The position numbers and the translations under genes are program-made. 64,000 nucleotides of DNA, taken from contig CBDCHC010000008.1 in the NCBI GenBank assembly GCA_965217075.1, forward strand, positions 1-64,000, given 5' to 3'. A model generated the notes under the pieces. It did not search any database and was not told the origin of the DNA. It saw only the letters and a list, made by a program, of their open reading frames with translations. Shown piece by piece: positions 63,255 to 64,000 of this stretch; within the stretch, counting starts at the first letter, position 1, and the number at the start of each line of letters is the position of its first letter. This DNA comes from CBDCHC01 sp965217075. Its GTDB lineage: Bacteria > Pseudomonadota > Gammaproteobacteria > PS1 > Pseudothioglobaceae.

Positions 63255-64000
63255 ATAGTTATGTGAAATATATTGGTGCAGTAGATAATGATAACAACAT
63301 TCATTCTGTTGAATTTACAACTGGTGTAAATATTATCACTGGACGCTCATCAACGGGGAAAAGTGCAATGATTGAAATCTTTGATTATTGTTTTGGAAGC
63401 AGTGAATTTACTATACCATCAGGGGTTATTACAAGTACTGCTTGCTTGTATTTTGTGGTTATGGCTGTTAATAACGCATATATAGTTATTGGTAGAATTC
63501 CAAAGAAAAATAAAATTTTCTTAAAAAATGAGACTCAATTACCAGACATAAATTCTCTTATAAGAAAATACTTTGATGAAAGTTATTTTACGTCTGATTT
63601 TAAAAAGAATCTTGGGCTTGAATTTGGACTAGATATAGATAATACAGACACTGATTTAGAAGATAGGAAGTATAGAAGGAATAATAGCAAAAAAGGTAGG
63701 CCATCTGTCAGAAATATGACTTCTTTTTTATTGCAACATCAAAATTTAATAGCCAACAAACATTCAATTTTTTTTCGTTTTGATGAAAAAGAAAAAAGAG
63801 AGCAAGTGATAGATCAATTTAAAATATTTTCTGGATTGGTTGATGCTGAATATTTTTCTAAAAAACAAATGTTGGCAAATAAAGAAAGAGAGCTTAAAGG
63901 TCTAGCAAGGCAACAACAGGCGGATTCAGAAAGAGCCAATACAAACAAAATTACTATTAATAATCTATTAGAAGAATATTATTCAATTACTGGGAAACAA
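63251..64000 (+). CDS. DUF3732-type SMC-like ATPase of the ABC-3C system (partial)
   Basis: The first 250 residues, cut by the window end. Walker A is GRSSTGKSAMIEIFDYCFG (about residue 31), followed by an SMC-like arm region; FLLQHQNLIANKHSIFFRF is the DUF3732 hallmark. In these systems the ATPase senses a nucleic acid or invader event and controls the nuclease effector. No UGA inside. Confidence 0.85.
   Translation, partial: MNSYVKYIGAVDNDNNIHSVEFTTGVNIITGRSSTGKSAMIEIFDYCFGSSEFTIPSGVITSTACLYFVVMAVNNAYIVIGRIPKKNKIFLKNETQLPDINSLIRKYFDESYFTSDFKKNLGLEFGLDIDNTDTDLEDRKYRRNNSKKGRPSVRNMTSFLLQHQNLIANKHSIFFRFDEKEKREQVIDQFKIFSGLVDAEYFSKKQMLANKERELKGLARQQQADSERANTNKITINNLLEEYYSITGKQ

Noticed and set aside
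1..64000. tRNA-Gly(UCA) that would read UGA in this genome
   Set aside because: Only tRNA-Ala, tRNA-Glu, tRNA-Ser and a tRNA-Val fragment were seen. It may lie outside the window.

Overview
The window is very AT-rich bacterial DNA. Positions 1-31,007 look like the chromosome of a gammaproteobacterium with short gene spacings, either streamlined or host-associated. The supports are class Ia nrdAB with an NrdB-linked ferredoxin, a fabA-fabB pair, prfB, an mreBCD-mrdA operon, ccmDE/ccmG, a GltB-type glutamate synthase, c4-like cytochromes, and tRNA genes with encoded CCA. A thiotrophic-symbiont or SUP05-like lineage is plausible, but this is inferred from general character only. Most genes sit in tight operons with 1-30 base overlaps.

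Layout. 1-31,007: housekeeping core (cytochromes, release factor 2, deoxynucleotide, fatty acid, NAD, leucine, pantothenate and glutamate metabolism, cytochrome c maturation, cell shape, tRNA modification, L28/L33). 31,074-33,299: a 2.2 kb insert bounded by an 18-base near-perfect direct repeat, carrying two surface/secreted protein genes. 33,351-33,440: tRNA-Ser(UGA). 33,430-56,312: an integrated element whose ends are a 16-base repeat of the tRNA-Ser 3' end. It has an AlpA-like regulator at one end and a P4-type integrase at the other, and between them a ParB-like/ATPase/Dam operon, a MobC-relaxase-coupling protein cluster, a DnaJ membrane protein, an orphan N6-methylase, a decayed Phd/ParE-type module and a Fic-HTH pair. 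56,313-58,080: decayed genes. 58,164-64,000: type I modification genes (hsdM, a KilA-N gene, hsdS) running into a three-component ABC (ABC-3C) conflict system that leaves the window.

The main surprise is that several reading frames are complete only if UGA is read as glycine (genetic code 25, known from Gracilibacteria and Absconditabacteria). The deciding case is a tyrosine recombinase at 43,734-44,636. Its conserved KGKGxKxRxVPL segment is restored exactly when two UGA codons are glycine, while tryptophan is encoded separately by UGG. Similar UGA-interrupted frames lie at 31,115-31,783, 34,676-35,110, 39,474-40,133, 40,137-41,753, 44,881-45,126, 45,203-45,358 and 45,546-45,788. They are interleaved with standard-code genes: the conjugation-type genes end in UGA and use ATGA start-stop overlaps. 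The same contig encodes RF2 (prfB), the factor that terminates at UGA and that code-25 bacteria are known to lack. So this is either DNA transferred across a genetic-code barrier into a mobile island or a chimeric assembly, and the window alone cannot decide.

Other notable items are three tandem ~79-base units (43,010-43,252) whose central palindromes differ in sequence but keep pairing, an OLD/PARIS-like ATPase-TOPRIM gene between a ParB-like gene and a Dam methylase, and recurrent one-base length changes, mostly in A/T runs, that break otherwise good genes. The latter should be checked against raw reads before calling pseudogenes.
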